From: Alitta virens
Lineage: Eukaryota > Annelida > Polychaeta > Phyllodocida > Nereididae
Length of the DNA: 64,000 nucleotides
Reading direction: 5' to 3'
NCBI GenBank assembly: GCA_932294295.1
Contig: OW028581.1
Location: forward strand, 13,366,162 to 13,430,161
The position numbers were made by a program, and so were the translations under genes. Under the pieces are notes generated by a model. The model worked only from the letters and a program-made list of their open reading frames with translations, was not told the origin of the DNA and ran no database searches. Of this stretch, positions 36,546 to 48,200 are shown piece after piece; position 1 is the stretch's first letter, and each line of letters starts with the position of its first letter.

Positions 36546-37521
36546 CGTGCTTTAAAATCCTGACGTAATGTTTGTGGTTGTATTGTTCTTTTAGGACTAA
36601 CTAGGAATAAATTAAAATTTTATTTATTTTTTTATAAACCGATGTTAATTTGTTTCTTGTTGCAATAATGATAATTTTAAAAAGTCCTCCGCACAAAATT
36701 ACAACATGGCGTCCAAAATTGTACATTGTAAACAAGGGCTTGAAGCCACGGACCCTAGTCTCACTATAGTGTGCTATTTAGACTATATTATATAGAGGAT
36801 AAGAAACAGGTGACCTGGAGTAGGCTAGACTTCTCGCGCTTCTGAGTTGTTTTTTTGTATGAATAAAGATCTACCTTTGACAGCTGCAAAAGGTGTTTTT
36901 TATTGATGGGTTAAAAGTTTGAACTGTTACAAGTTTGTTTTTGCTAATTAATGGTTTTGTACATATCACATTCTTTTCTCTTGTGTTTGTTTACCCAGTC
37001 AGTATTACATTTGTTAATAAAACCATGAAATTTAAAAAAAAATAACGAAAAAACATTTTTTTTCCAAACTTTTTCTTGGCAGTGTATATATGCAGTGTTT
37101 TATCATTTCACAAAAAGTTTACTCATATACCATACGTTCCTGATTTACTTACAGCTAGTTGTGATCTTATTGCCTGAATCTGATGGTAGAGAACTTCCCA
37201 GCACAAAATACATCAGGTATTTGAATAGTTATTGGTAAATCGACCTTTTTTGGAAATTTTGAAAATGTGTTTGCTATGTGTGGTGGAAATGCAAGTCTTG
37301 GTATTTGCAATTAGAATCTTGAACTAAGGCAGATGACAATGTGAGCTAGCTAGGATTGCTTGGGGGAGGGGTTGGACATTTCATGACAATAATTTTGTTT
37401 AAAGAATAGCTCCACTTTGTGATTTTTTCATATAATCGTTATATTAAAATACATGGTAAACTTCATTACAAAACTGCCACACCTTAATCTTAACTGAATT
37501 TCTTGAAACTTCAACATTTTC
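36546..37521. other. Intergenic, upstream of CNOT4
   Basis: AT-rich sequence with no recognised gene. At 36706 a short reading frame opens on ATGGCGTCC in a YY1-like context (CAACATGGCGTCC) and runs 29 codons; it could mark a divergent promoter but is too short to call. Confidence 0.3.
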
Positions 37522-38372
37522 GACAGAGAAACCCTTAGGGTTCTCTGGCTGCCATTCCATCCACTTCTCTGTCATAAGAGGTGAGGTGGTGGATTGTTTT
37601 GATTTTGTTGTAATCCAGCCACTGTTTGAGGAGCAAGTGGGAGTGTTCCAGAATGGTCTTGAACTGAGTCACTAAGCATGCAGATGGCTGGTTACTGGAC
37701 GGATTTTGAAAGCAACATCCCACTCTTGAGAAAATTGACAAAAATATGGCTATTTTTGCAGTATTTGTTTGATTTTACAGCTCTTGGCCTTGAATGCAGC
37801 CCAGCTGTTGTACCCTGGAACATTTTGGCGACAACTTCCGGTTGACCTCATATGCAGAGTGGTGTTTTGAGTAGCACTGGAACCGCAGTCTCCTACACTG
37901 TAGTGAGACTGGTCGCTAGCAATTCTTACCTGGGTTATGAATGGCTGAGGATAAGCAGGGCTATGATTGGTTATTGCATCGTGGTTTCTGAATGGTTGAT
38001 TTGAACGACCCCCTTTGGTATTGGCCAATCAGAAACGGGAACAGCATCAGCCAATCAGAAAACAGTCAACATCCTGACTATAAGTCACGTGGTTAATGGC
38101 GGCCAAGACCGACTCCTATGCACTTGTGCGGAAGGAGGGGACCAACTTATGTTTTGAGCATTGTAAGGCCTTTAAATTGCCACTCAACATGCTCAAGAAA
38201 AGTCATGCTTAAGTCACTTTAGTGTGTAATTGACTAATTCCACCTTATTTTGTCTGTTAGAGAGTGATAAACTTTGCATAATTTTTTTGAAACATTTTCA
38301 GTAGTCTGGGAACTCAACTTTGTCTTAACTTATCTGTTTCTCTGTCATGAGAGCCGTCAGGTCTAGTACTAT
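37522..38372 (-). repeat. Family A element, inverted, with extra internal sequence
   Basis: Reads GACAGAGAAACCC at the left and TTTCTCTGTCATGAGAGCC, GTCAGGTCTAG at the right, the reverse complement of the other copies. The left part (to about 37800) matches family A. About 37800-38300 is not shared with the 11620 and 34405 copies and carries the CCAAT-box cluster and short ORF described separately. Confidence 0.65.
38015..38212 (+). promoter_or_regulatory. CCAAT/TATA-like/E-box cluster with 38-codon ORF
   Basis: Two CCAATCAGAAA boxes (38025, 38051), an inverted ATTGG at about 37967, a TATA-like ACTATAAGT (about 38078), a CACGTG E-box (38087) and ATGGCGGCC at 38096 are stacked within about 130 bp. 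The ATG opens a 38-codon frame to TAA at 38212 (MAAKTDSYALVRKEGTNLCF at the start), which I do not recognise. It could be a first exon, a promoter captured inside family A, or chance. Confidence 0.35.
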
Positions 38373-38836
38373 ATATACATATAACCTCACATGTAAAAAA
38401 AAAGTTTGGCTGTATCTGACAAGGTAAGAGGACCAGCCACACCCTAATGATTATACAAGTGGTGTATGTCTCATTGCAATTACTTGTGATCAGTGTTTGA
38501 AATAAGGGCCAGTCCGTCTGTCCTGACTGGCATGCAGCTTCAAGGCAGAACCGACAGGTTTGATGACTTCCCGGTCCTGGAGAGGGGCAGGTCATTGGAA
38601 ACGCTAATGTTATGGCCTCGTAGGAACTGGCAGGTTTGCTCAAGGACCGGCAGCTTCCTCACACAGCTGGTCCTTGGAACGGCAGCTATTTTGTGCTTAC
38701 AGTGAACACTGCTTGTGAAGATATTGTCCATGTAATCCCTTATTGCACTGCAATTATGAAGATGATGAATACAGAAACTGAAACAAAAAACAACAAAAAA
38801 GTGCATTTATTCCAAGCCAATTTTGCTACATTGACC

Positions 38837-38993
38837 AGGGGCGGATGCAGAAATTGGTGAAAGGGGGGGGGGGCGGAGATAATTGATTTGCTAGCGCCAT
38901 ATATCTCTCCCCTTTTTTTTTTTTTACCTTTTCCCCCTTTTGTGAACAAAATGGGGGGGGGGGTGCACACGCCCCCCCTGGATCCGCCCCTGT
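38837..38993. mobile_element. Small hAT-type MITE
   Basis: The termini CAGGGGCGGATGCAG (38837) and CTGGATCCGCCCCTG (to 38993) are inverted, matching the CAGGGGCGGATCC ends common in hAT elements. About 157 bp long, with internal poly-G runs at 38864 and 38952. No clear 8-bp target duplication remains. Confidence 0.7.
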
Positions 38994-39407
38994 TTGAAAC
39001 ACAAATTTCTGACTTTAAAAATAATTTAGAATCGAGCAAGGAATTCTGTTATTTACATCAAATTAATATTGTATTTTATTACTGACCAGTGTTTTAGCAT
39101 TCTGTCACTGAGGATTAGCACTCCAAAAAACCAATGTGTTTACAAGTTTCAAAACAGTATACTCCTACTAACTCTAAAACCAACATGTTTATCTTATTAT
39201 GAACTAATAATTAATTCATATTGTATGCTTTTATTTATGTTAAGAAATTGATGTGTGACAATCTTTTAGAATAAAATGCTACTAAAACAAACAAAAAATA
39301 ATATTAGACAAAGCACATATAGCTTATCATTGCTTATGTAACTGGTATAAACAATATGTCACAAAATAATTTGCATATTTAACAGTACAATTTTCTATGA
39401 CATAATT

Positions 39408-41010
39408 GAAACCCCTCCCCCGAAGGGGGATAGGGGTTCTCGACCTACACTGTGAAAACTGTGTTTACATATAGCCTTATCCCTTGTCTGCACTAATCGG
39501 ACTGAAATAATTTCTAAACAAACGATTAGTCCTTCCCTTTGTTCGGGGGAACCCCTGCTTGGTATATATAGATCTTCTAAATCCTACATAGTCACTTGAA
39601 ACAAACTTTCAGCATGACATGCAGGGAGGTGGGTGGGAGACTTGGGAAAGTAGGTCCTGCGGGTCTTACTCACAGAAAGAACCCCTATGCCCCTTCGGGG
39701 AGGGGTTTCACTCTATTTCGCAAGATGTAACAGGACCTACACTGTGTAAAACAATGTGTTTTACATGGCCAGAATCCACAACATGGAGGTGGGGAGGACC
39801 CTATAATCAACTAGAGAACCCCAGGCCCTAACCCACTGGAATCTGTCAACCTGAGACCACAGGTGTCAGCTGGAAAAGACCATCAGGCTGAGGGTGGAGG
39901 TGAGCCAAGTTAAACCTGGTAAAGGTGTTGGCCCACCACCCGGCCATGAGAATCTCCTTGAGGCAGTAATGGCCAGCCTGGTATGCCCAAGACGCAGCCA
40001 TGCGGCATTCTCATGAGCATGCGCTGAGGATCGTCCCCCCGGATCTTCTGGAAGAGGCTGTGACCCTCTTCAACACCTCCCAAAGCCTGTAAGTACCGCC
40101 GTTTGCAGGCAACCGGGCAGAGCCTTTCATCTCTTTCCTGGGTCCTGGCAGACAGGAGGAGAGAAGGTACAAATAAAGGGGCAGGATTATGACCCAGAAC
40201 AGCAACTTGTAAAAACCCTGCCACGGTGCATAGCCAGACACCCTGGAGAGTAAGGTGCAAGTCTAAAGGATCCCGTGAAAGGGCCTGCAGCTCGGACCGT
40301 CTCTTGCCTGTCGCGAGCGCCAGCAAGAAAACAAGTTTGGTCGTGATAAATGACCAGTCAGCCTGGGAGGCCAAGAGAGACGGATCTGGCCGAGAGGCCA
40401 GGGAAAGAAGTAGCTGTGACAAGTCCCAGGCAGGAACATGCAGGGGACAGGCGACAGCATGAGGGTTCAGCCAGGCATGAGGGTTCAGCCAGGCATGAGG
40501 GTTCAGCCACCTGGGCCTCTGGTGGTAAACGGGCCGGTGAGGTTGACACAACAACTTCCTGGAAGGGGGCAACTGGACTGGAGGGGCCTGGAGAAGCTAG
40601 CTGGAGGGCTTTCGGGAACCAAGGCTGCATGGCCACCACTAGGCGATGAGGACGCAAGTCATGTTGGACAGAGCCACGTTGTGCAGGACTTCTGGGCAGA
40701 TAGGACTCGAGGTCCTGCTGTAAGTCATCTGGAGTGCCAACAGGAATAACTGAATGGGTCGGACGAAGAGTCGACCCAGGGCAAGTTAGTCCGCAATATG
40801 ATTGAGGACGCCAATCAACTGCAGGAAGAGCCAGAGGCAGATGCGGGACTGGGGCAGGATGCTGCGAACCAGTTGAACCACACCCTGGACCTTGACCGGA
40901 GGTGGAGCCACCGTGCCATAGGAGAGGTCGAAATGAACTCCGAGGAAAACAAAGGATTCCCGGGGGACCAGATCAAACTTTGTCCTAGCGTTGACATTAC
41001 CTAAGTGATG
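39408..41010 (-). pseudogene. Decayed DIRS/Ngaro-type tyrosine-recombinase retroelement
   Basis: On the minus strand, reading from about 41000 downward, a reverse-transcriptase-type segment (FDLVPRESFVFLGVHFD, about 40930-40985) is followed by a tyrosine-recombinase region (WDLSQLLLSL and FLLALATGKRRSELQALS, about 40280-40440), then in another frame a segment near the recombinase C-terminus (MAASWAYQAGHYC to FTRFNLAHL, about 39900-39990). Internal stops and frame changes show it is dead. Downstream, AAACCCCTCCCCCGAAGG (39411) and CCTTCGGGGAGGGGTTT (to 39709) are inverted, as in DIRS/Ngaro terminal repeats. An 18-bp unit repeats three times at about 40458-40508 (WLNPHA three times). Confidence 0.8.
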
Positions 41011-41149
41011 ATATCACTTACCTACCTGACGGCTGTCAAAGCGTTATTTGAACAAGTATTTATGAAATGAGTTTTAACAGCCGAAAATTGCTCATCACTA
41101 GTGCAACCTGAGATCATTGTAGTATGTTAAAATTCAATTTTATTTATGT

Positions 41150-42000
41150 TGCGATCTGTACAAAACTATATTACTGATTTGCTGCTCCCCCAGAATCGGG
41201 GAGGGAAATGTCTATGCGCGTCGTCTGCACTTGAAGTAGTGCGATTCATACACACATTTTCTTTATTGCAAGAAGCCACTCACTGTAAAACTGTTGCAGA
41301 TGTTTTCTCTTCCCCAAAACTATATCAACGTGACAAAATTTCACAATTTGAAACGAGAATTAATTCCCTTAGCTGCGTGAAGTACTACTTTCATGAATGT
41401 CACTGAACAAGTGTGTTAACGGCGTTGCGATGCCTTTTCAACAATCTGTTTTATACTGTATCCCTCGATGCTTTGCGCGAGTTATTAGAAACACCGTAGC
41501 CCGACAACCGGCCTGGAAGCAGTGTTCAGGCTAGAAAGACCGGTGCTACGCACTGGACAAGTGCCGTCTTTCGGTTAGAAATCATCAGGGCATGATTTTT
41601 TTCATTGTATTATGTTATGTTCGATCTGTACATGACATAATGAATAATCATGACATCATAATTGACCTATGATAGATCGTTTTCTTCCGAAAGGCGGCTA
41701 CAATCCGATGCAAAGCACCGGCTTTTCCCGTACCGATTTGCCGCTCCCCCAGAATCACGGAGAGAAATTTCGCGCGTCGTCTGCACACAAAGTAGTGCGA
41801 TTACTACACCTTACTTCTTTCTTCCAAGAAGCCACTTGCTGTGAAACTGGTTCAGACGATTTCTTTTGACTTAAACTACTAACGTCATGTATTTGAACAA
41901 CTTTACCGTGGATTTCCACCAACTGCAGAAGGTACAATTTTCATAAATGGCACTGAACAAGCGTTGTAACGGCGTTGCGAAGCCTTTTCAACGATCAATT
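41150..42000. repeat. Diverged internal repeat, about 280 bp, two copies
   Basis: 41170-41460 and 41730-42015 share ordered words: CTCCCCCAGAATC, GCGCGTCGTCTGCAC, AGTAGTGCGATT, CAAGAAGCCACT, AACGGCGTTGCGA, GCCTTTTCAAC. They are clearly diverged, so this duplication is older than the 1,996-bp one. The younger duplication starts inside the first unit, at the CAAGAAGCCACT word. Function unknown; probably part of a DNA transposon. Confidence 0.75.
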
Positions 42001-45000
42001 TTTTACCGCATCCCTTGAACAGGAACCGGACAAGCGTTTTTCGGCAGATCAAATTCGATAATCTGAATCCCACTTTAATCGAAAAATGCATTGGGAACCC
42101 ATGTGTTCGGATTAACGAGGGCCCACTGTAGATTTATAATCTCTCCTAGTATATTAATTATGTTTCTTGTCTCAACAATTAACTGTTTTTGTTATGTACG
42201 ACAAAACTTGTTTTCGTTTATCGTGTAGTCTAGAGCTCCTACTTTAATTTTATTTGTGTGTAAAATCGAATTTTCTACTTATAACATCCCATCTCTGTCT
42301 TGCTTGGCAAAAAAGTATTTCATAAAATATTGCAAGCATAAATTGCAAGTGCTTAAACCATTCAGTTGTATATATAGATGTTATGAAATTGTTCAGAATA
42401 TTGCAAGTCATCTGGATTTATCTTATAGTACTAGTATATACAATTTGCAAGTTAACATTTTTAGCAATTAATATATAATGACTAAATTCACACTTAGTGT
42501 TACTTCATATAGTTAATTTAGGTTAGAAAAATACAATTTGATCTCCTTGTCAGAATATATATCAATGTATAGCAAATTTATCAACTTCTCTAACCAAGCT
42601 GAAGTTTATCAATTGGGGTTAATGGGCTTATAATATCACCCTGACTCCAAGCTTGGGCATCCTATATTATAGCCCTGTGCATAAACCTAGGAATCTGGAG
42701 CAGCTGCAGGACAGGTCACATGCATCTCGTCAGTTAAGAATTTGAAATTCATTCAGTAACTTTGGAGGGATACTAGAAGTTAGATTTTAAACTTAATTCA
42801 TCTATGGAGGGATATGCATGGTAAGGGAAGTTTTTTCTAACCACTGTAAAAATATGTTGCACATGCAGATTCATATATGATTTGGTGTTAAGTAATTCAT
42901 TTCAGGGATCTATGAAACTATGGATGCAACTTGGCAAAGAATTCTGATATACATGAATAAAAATATATATTTCTTTAAAATTGCAGCAGTCCCATGTATA
43001 GATTTACATCATGTGTGCATGCATGCATGCAATACATGTGAAGTATGCTATTTCACACGATATAATAGTTTTTTTCTTAATTTTAAACTTGTGTGTTCTT
43101 TGTACATTAAATAGGTCCAAAGATTGTAAGCAAAGTTTGTCTTAAAGACGTCGTCAGATGATGACGTATTTTGGCCGTCAGACATTGGTCAACTAAGTAC
43201 GTCTAAAAGACGTCGTCAGATGGTTGATTTCACATAGAAAGATCCTCATTAGTGAGAGCCACTGCAAGAAGCCACTCACTGTAAAACTGTTGCAGATGTT
43301 TTCTCTTCCCCAAAACTATATCAACGTGACAAAATTTCACAATTTGAAACGAGAATTAATTCCCTTAGCTGCGTGAAGTACTACTTTCATGAATGTCACT
43401 GAACAAGTGTGTTAACGGCGTTGCGATGCCTTTTCAACAATCTGTTTTATACTGTATCCCTCGATGCTTTGCGCGAGTTATTAGAAACACCGTAGCCCGA
43501 CAACCGGCCTGGAAGCAGTGTTCAGGCTAGAAAGACCGGTGCTACGCACTGGACAAGTGCCGTCTTTCGGTTAGAAATCATCAGGGCATGATTTTTTTCA
43601 TTGTATTATGTTATGTTCGATCTGTACATGACATAATGAATAATCATGACATCATAATTGACCTATGATAGATCGTTTTCTTCCGAAAGGCGGCTACAAT
43701 CCGATGCAAAGCACCGGCTTTTCCCGTACCGATTTGCCGCTCCCCCAGAATCACGGAGAGAAATTTCGCGCGTCGTCTGCACACAAAGTAGTGCGATTAC
43801 TACACCTTACTTCTTTCTTCCAAGAAGCCACTTGCTGTGAAACTGGTTCAGACGATTTCTTTTGACTTAAACTACTAACGTCATGTATTTGAACAACTTT
43901 ACCGTGGATTTCCACCAACTGCAGAAGGTACAATTTTCATAAATGGCACTGAACAAGCGTTGTAACGGCGTTGCGAAGCCTTTTCAACGATCAATTTTTT
44001 ACCGCATCCCTTGAACAGGAACCGGACAAGCGTTTTTCGGCAGATCAAATTCGATAATCTGAATCCCACTTTAATCGAAAAATGCATTGGGAACCCATGT
44101 GTTCGGATTAACGAGGGCCCACTGTAGATTTATAATCTCTCCTAGTATATTAATTATGTTTCTTGTCTCAACAATTAACTGTTTTTGTTATGTACGACAA
44201 AACTTGTTTTCGTTTATCGTGTAGTCTAGAGCTCCTACTTTAATTTTATTTGTGTGTAAAATCGAATTTTCTACTTATAACATCCCATCTCTGTCTTGCT
44301 TGGCAAAAAAGTATTTCATAAAATATTGCAAGCATAAATTGCAAGTGCTTAAACCATTCAGTTGTATATATAGATGTTATGAAATTGTTCAGAATATTGC
44401 AAGTCATCTGGATTTATCTTATAGTACTAGTATATACAATTTGCAAGTTAACATTTTTAGCAATTAATATATAATGACTAAATTCACACTTAGTGTTACT
44501 TCATATAGTTAATTTAGGTTAGAAAAATACAATTTGATCTCCTTGTCAGAATATATATCAATGTATAGCAAATTTATCAACTTCTCTAACCAAGCTGAAG
44601 TTTATCAATTGGGGTTAATGGGCTTATAATATCACCCTGACTCCAAGCTTGGGCATCCTATATTATAGCCCTGTGCATAAACCTAGGAATCTGGAGCAGC
44701 TGCAGGACAGGTCACATGCATCTCGTCAGTTAAGAATTTGAAATTCATTCAGTAACTTTGGAGGGATACTAGAAGTTAGATTTTAAACTTAATTCATCTA
44801 TGGAGGGATATGCATGGTAAGGGAAGTTTTTTCTAACCACTGTAAAAATATGTTGCACATGCAGATTCATATATGATTTGGTGTTAAGTAATTCATTTCA
44901 GGGATCTATGAAACTATGGATGCAACTTGGCAAAGAATTCTGATATACATGAATAAAAATATATATTTCTTTAAAATTGCAGCAGTCCCATGTATAGATT

Positions 45001-45258
45001 TACATCATGTGTGCATGCATGCATGCAATACATGTGAAGTATGCTATTTCACACGATATAATAGTTTTTTTCTTAATTTTAAACTTGTGTGTTCTTTGTA
45101 CATTAAATAGGTCCAAAGATTGTAAGCAAAGTTTGTCTTAAAGACGTCGTCAGATGATGACGTATTTTGGCCGTCAGACATTGGTCAACTAAGTACGTCT
45201 AAAAGACGTCGTCAGATGGTTGATTTCACATAGAAAGATCCTCATTAGTGAGAGCCCC
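41267..45258. repeat. Recent 1,996-bp tandem duplication
   Basis: 41267-43260 is repeated at 43263-45256 with an offset of exactly 1,996 bp, and by eye every compared line is identical. A 2-base filler (AC, 43261-43262) separates the copies and a poly-C run starts at the end of copy 2 (45255). The unit is mostly AT-rich, includes the GTTCGGATTAACGAGGG terminus (42103), and carries no recognised protein. Confidence 0.97.
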
Positions 45259-45272
45259 CCCCCCCCCCCCCC

Positions 45273-48200
45273 TTTTGTAAGGTTGGAAAATTGAATCATA
45301 GTGCCACTGTTCCGAATTGTTGTGAAAACCAAGAGCGGTTAATTTATTTCTTAGTTTCATTTAAATCATTCATAATAAATAATATAATAAGATGTTGTAT
45401 AAATACATGTATCAATAAATTCAGGCGCCGTGGTGAATAGATTTAGCCCTTGATTAGGGATTGGCCCCTGATTTCCCAATTTTCTGTGTTTGCATAAATT
45501 ACAAGAGCTTGCATTTCCAAAAGAAACATAACAAAAGCTCATGGTGACATCATGCTGAAATTTTATTCAATCCCCACATTAAAAAATTATTACAAAATAA
45601 ACTATATGACACCTCCTTTTTTTACAAACCAACCATTAAATAAATACACAGAATACAATGAACTCTACACAAACAATAGCTTGTCCTGTGATGTGTGAAG
45701 AATGGGCTATGATATCAAAACACAACTCAATTGCAACAAATGAAGGCATTTAAAATAAACCTAACTGCCAGGGGTTTCAGACGATAGCCATTGCTGGGTC
45801 GCCCTTGACCGATGTAGCATGTCATCGGTCATTGTGCATACTGTATACAGACTTATATTTTTTAAACGTACATGTATAGATATTATTTTAGACATACTTT
45901 TTGGTCTTGAGTTTCAATCAGCTACATATTCCCTTCATCAGCTTTCTGTCCCACACCCCAACATTTAGTGAAACAGTAGAAATTCCTATGAAAAAAAAAA
46001 TGAAAAAAAAAAAACTAGCAAATAAAAAGTTTGTCATGCACAGGTGTCATTATCAATTAGAAAGTAAGTGCACAATTTACTGAGAAGATTTCGTACAACA
46101 AAATATGACTATACAATTCTTATATGATATCACAGTATATATAACGTAATTTGTGACTGAACATGATTTGACAGCGGAGATTAACCGTCATGATCTATAT
46201 AATATATATATATTAAAAATAAACCAGAAACTTTAAATGTTATTCAGAGCAATTAAAGCTATATTCTTAATGATAAACCCTCAGGGTTGGAGATTGAACA
46301 TTCGCATAAATTTGATAACTCAATACATTTAACACAGAATAACATATTTCTGTGTTACTTTGAACAGTGCTTAGAAAAATATTTGTAAGGTTCTATTCAT
46401 TCACACAGATGCACGAAAAAAATTACCCCTTTACACCTTACAGAAAAGAGTACAAACTCGCCGATTGTTTTATTTAAAAAAAATAAATATATTGGAACTG
46501 AGTGGAATAAAACCTTGTATTTTGAATAGATATATTTATGCAAAATACCTATTAAGTACACCAACAGACAAAAAATTGGCGCATATTTGCAATTTTTCTA
46601 GGTGGGGGGGGGGGGGGGGGGGTGTGTTTGAAAACTCTTAGAGCCACAAAATCGTAAAAATGTACATTAAAATATGAAGAAAATATTAATTTGTAGGGTG
46701 GGGGGGGGGGGGGGGTATATCCCCTTCATCTCCCTCAGAATTTGTGCCCATGTTACTGACTCTCGACTGATTAGATCTCCACTCAAACATGAAATTGATA
46801 ACTCAATAGAATTTAAAAAGTCATTGTAGAAATTCAGCAAGTAGTTAATGCTAAACATTGTAATGTAACCAGACGATTCAAATAGTGGGATATTGCAAGA
46901 TATTTCCAAAATAAGTCTGGATAACTTTGTCTGCTGCACAACACTACATACATCCATGTGATTTAATCATATGACCTAATAACATTTGATGTCCCACTTC
47001 CTCATATGCAATTATAACAGGAGAAAAATAGATCAAATTTATTTATCACAGTCACTTGTGTAGACATATTAATATCAATTAAAGTCAATCACCTTCCAAT
47101 ACAAACACTTTGATCATTTGCACAATAGTAAGTCTACATATTAGTTAATTTCAAAAAAATATCATTAAAAAATAAATAAACTGTAATGCACATGACGGTA
47201 TACCGCAAATTCAGCATGAAAATAAAACGAGACCATATTGTTTTAAAGATACCCATTGACAGCAATAACGCAGAATGTCCACAAAAAATGCAAATATTTC
47301 TTACATTTATGTAGAACATTCTTTACATTCAATTCGGGCATACGTCCATATACCTAACTCTCACATACCAGACAAACAATATTGCAGATTGCTGAATGAA
47401 ACCATGCCATGCGTAAACCCAATGAGATACTATTTCTAAGAGGAAAAACCCTTTCAAATGGCATAACTATTATAAAATAAACCCACATTTTACAATCCAA
47501 CTTGACCTACTTGAATGTTTCTATATAACACTGTGAAAAGTAAATTTATATTGATAAACACATCCTGCATAAGAAACATATAGTAAAAATACAAGTACCA
47601 GTGTCCAAATAATTCTTATATATACATATATATACATATATATACATATATATATAAACAATTTCCTTCCTACACACAAGTTGTGTACCATCCATTCACC
47701 TGACAAATGTGTAGTCCCTATCAACAGCAATACCAGTAAAAGTATTTGAACTGGCAAAGTAGAAGGTTCTAAAAATTATTTAATCTCCAGCCCAATGCTA
47801 TCAATGCTGCCAAAAATTAAATGGCAGATTTCCATTTTGCTTATTACTGCAGTCTCGATTAATGTTCATAGTAGCAATTTGGCCTGTAATTCACTAAAAG
47901 TCTCTGAATTGTTATTAGCTTCACTATTCCCTATCTCTTAGAAGTATATTCAGCACATGTATATTTAGGCTGATATTGTGAAGTTTTTTTCATTGAACAA
48001 TGTTGAATGGTGGATCATAAACATTTCCATCCAATATTAATAGTTAAGTTTTTCATGATAATTACGTGGAAACAATTTTCTAACTTAATATTTAATAACT
48101 CTGCAATATTACAAGGTCTGGAGAGACAAATGACGGTACATTTGGCACCTTACTTAAAAAATTATCAGTGTCATCATAGTTGTTGGTACATAATTTTCTA

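Noticed and set aside
38888..39085. Frames with poly-Phe/Pro/Gly over 38740-39085
   Set aside because: They come from the homopolymer-rich hAT MITE at 38837-38993, not from a gene.
41662..45110. Duplicate pairs of identical short frames
   Set aside because: They repeat exactly because of the 1,996-bp tandem duplication. None has a recognisable domain or codes beyond about 70 residues.
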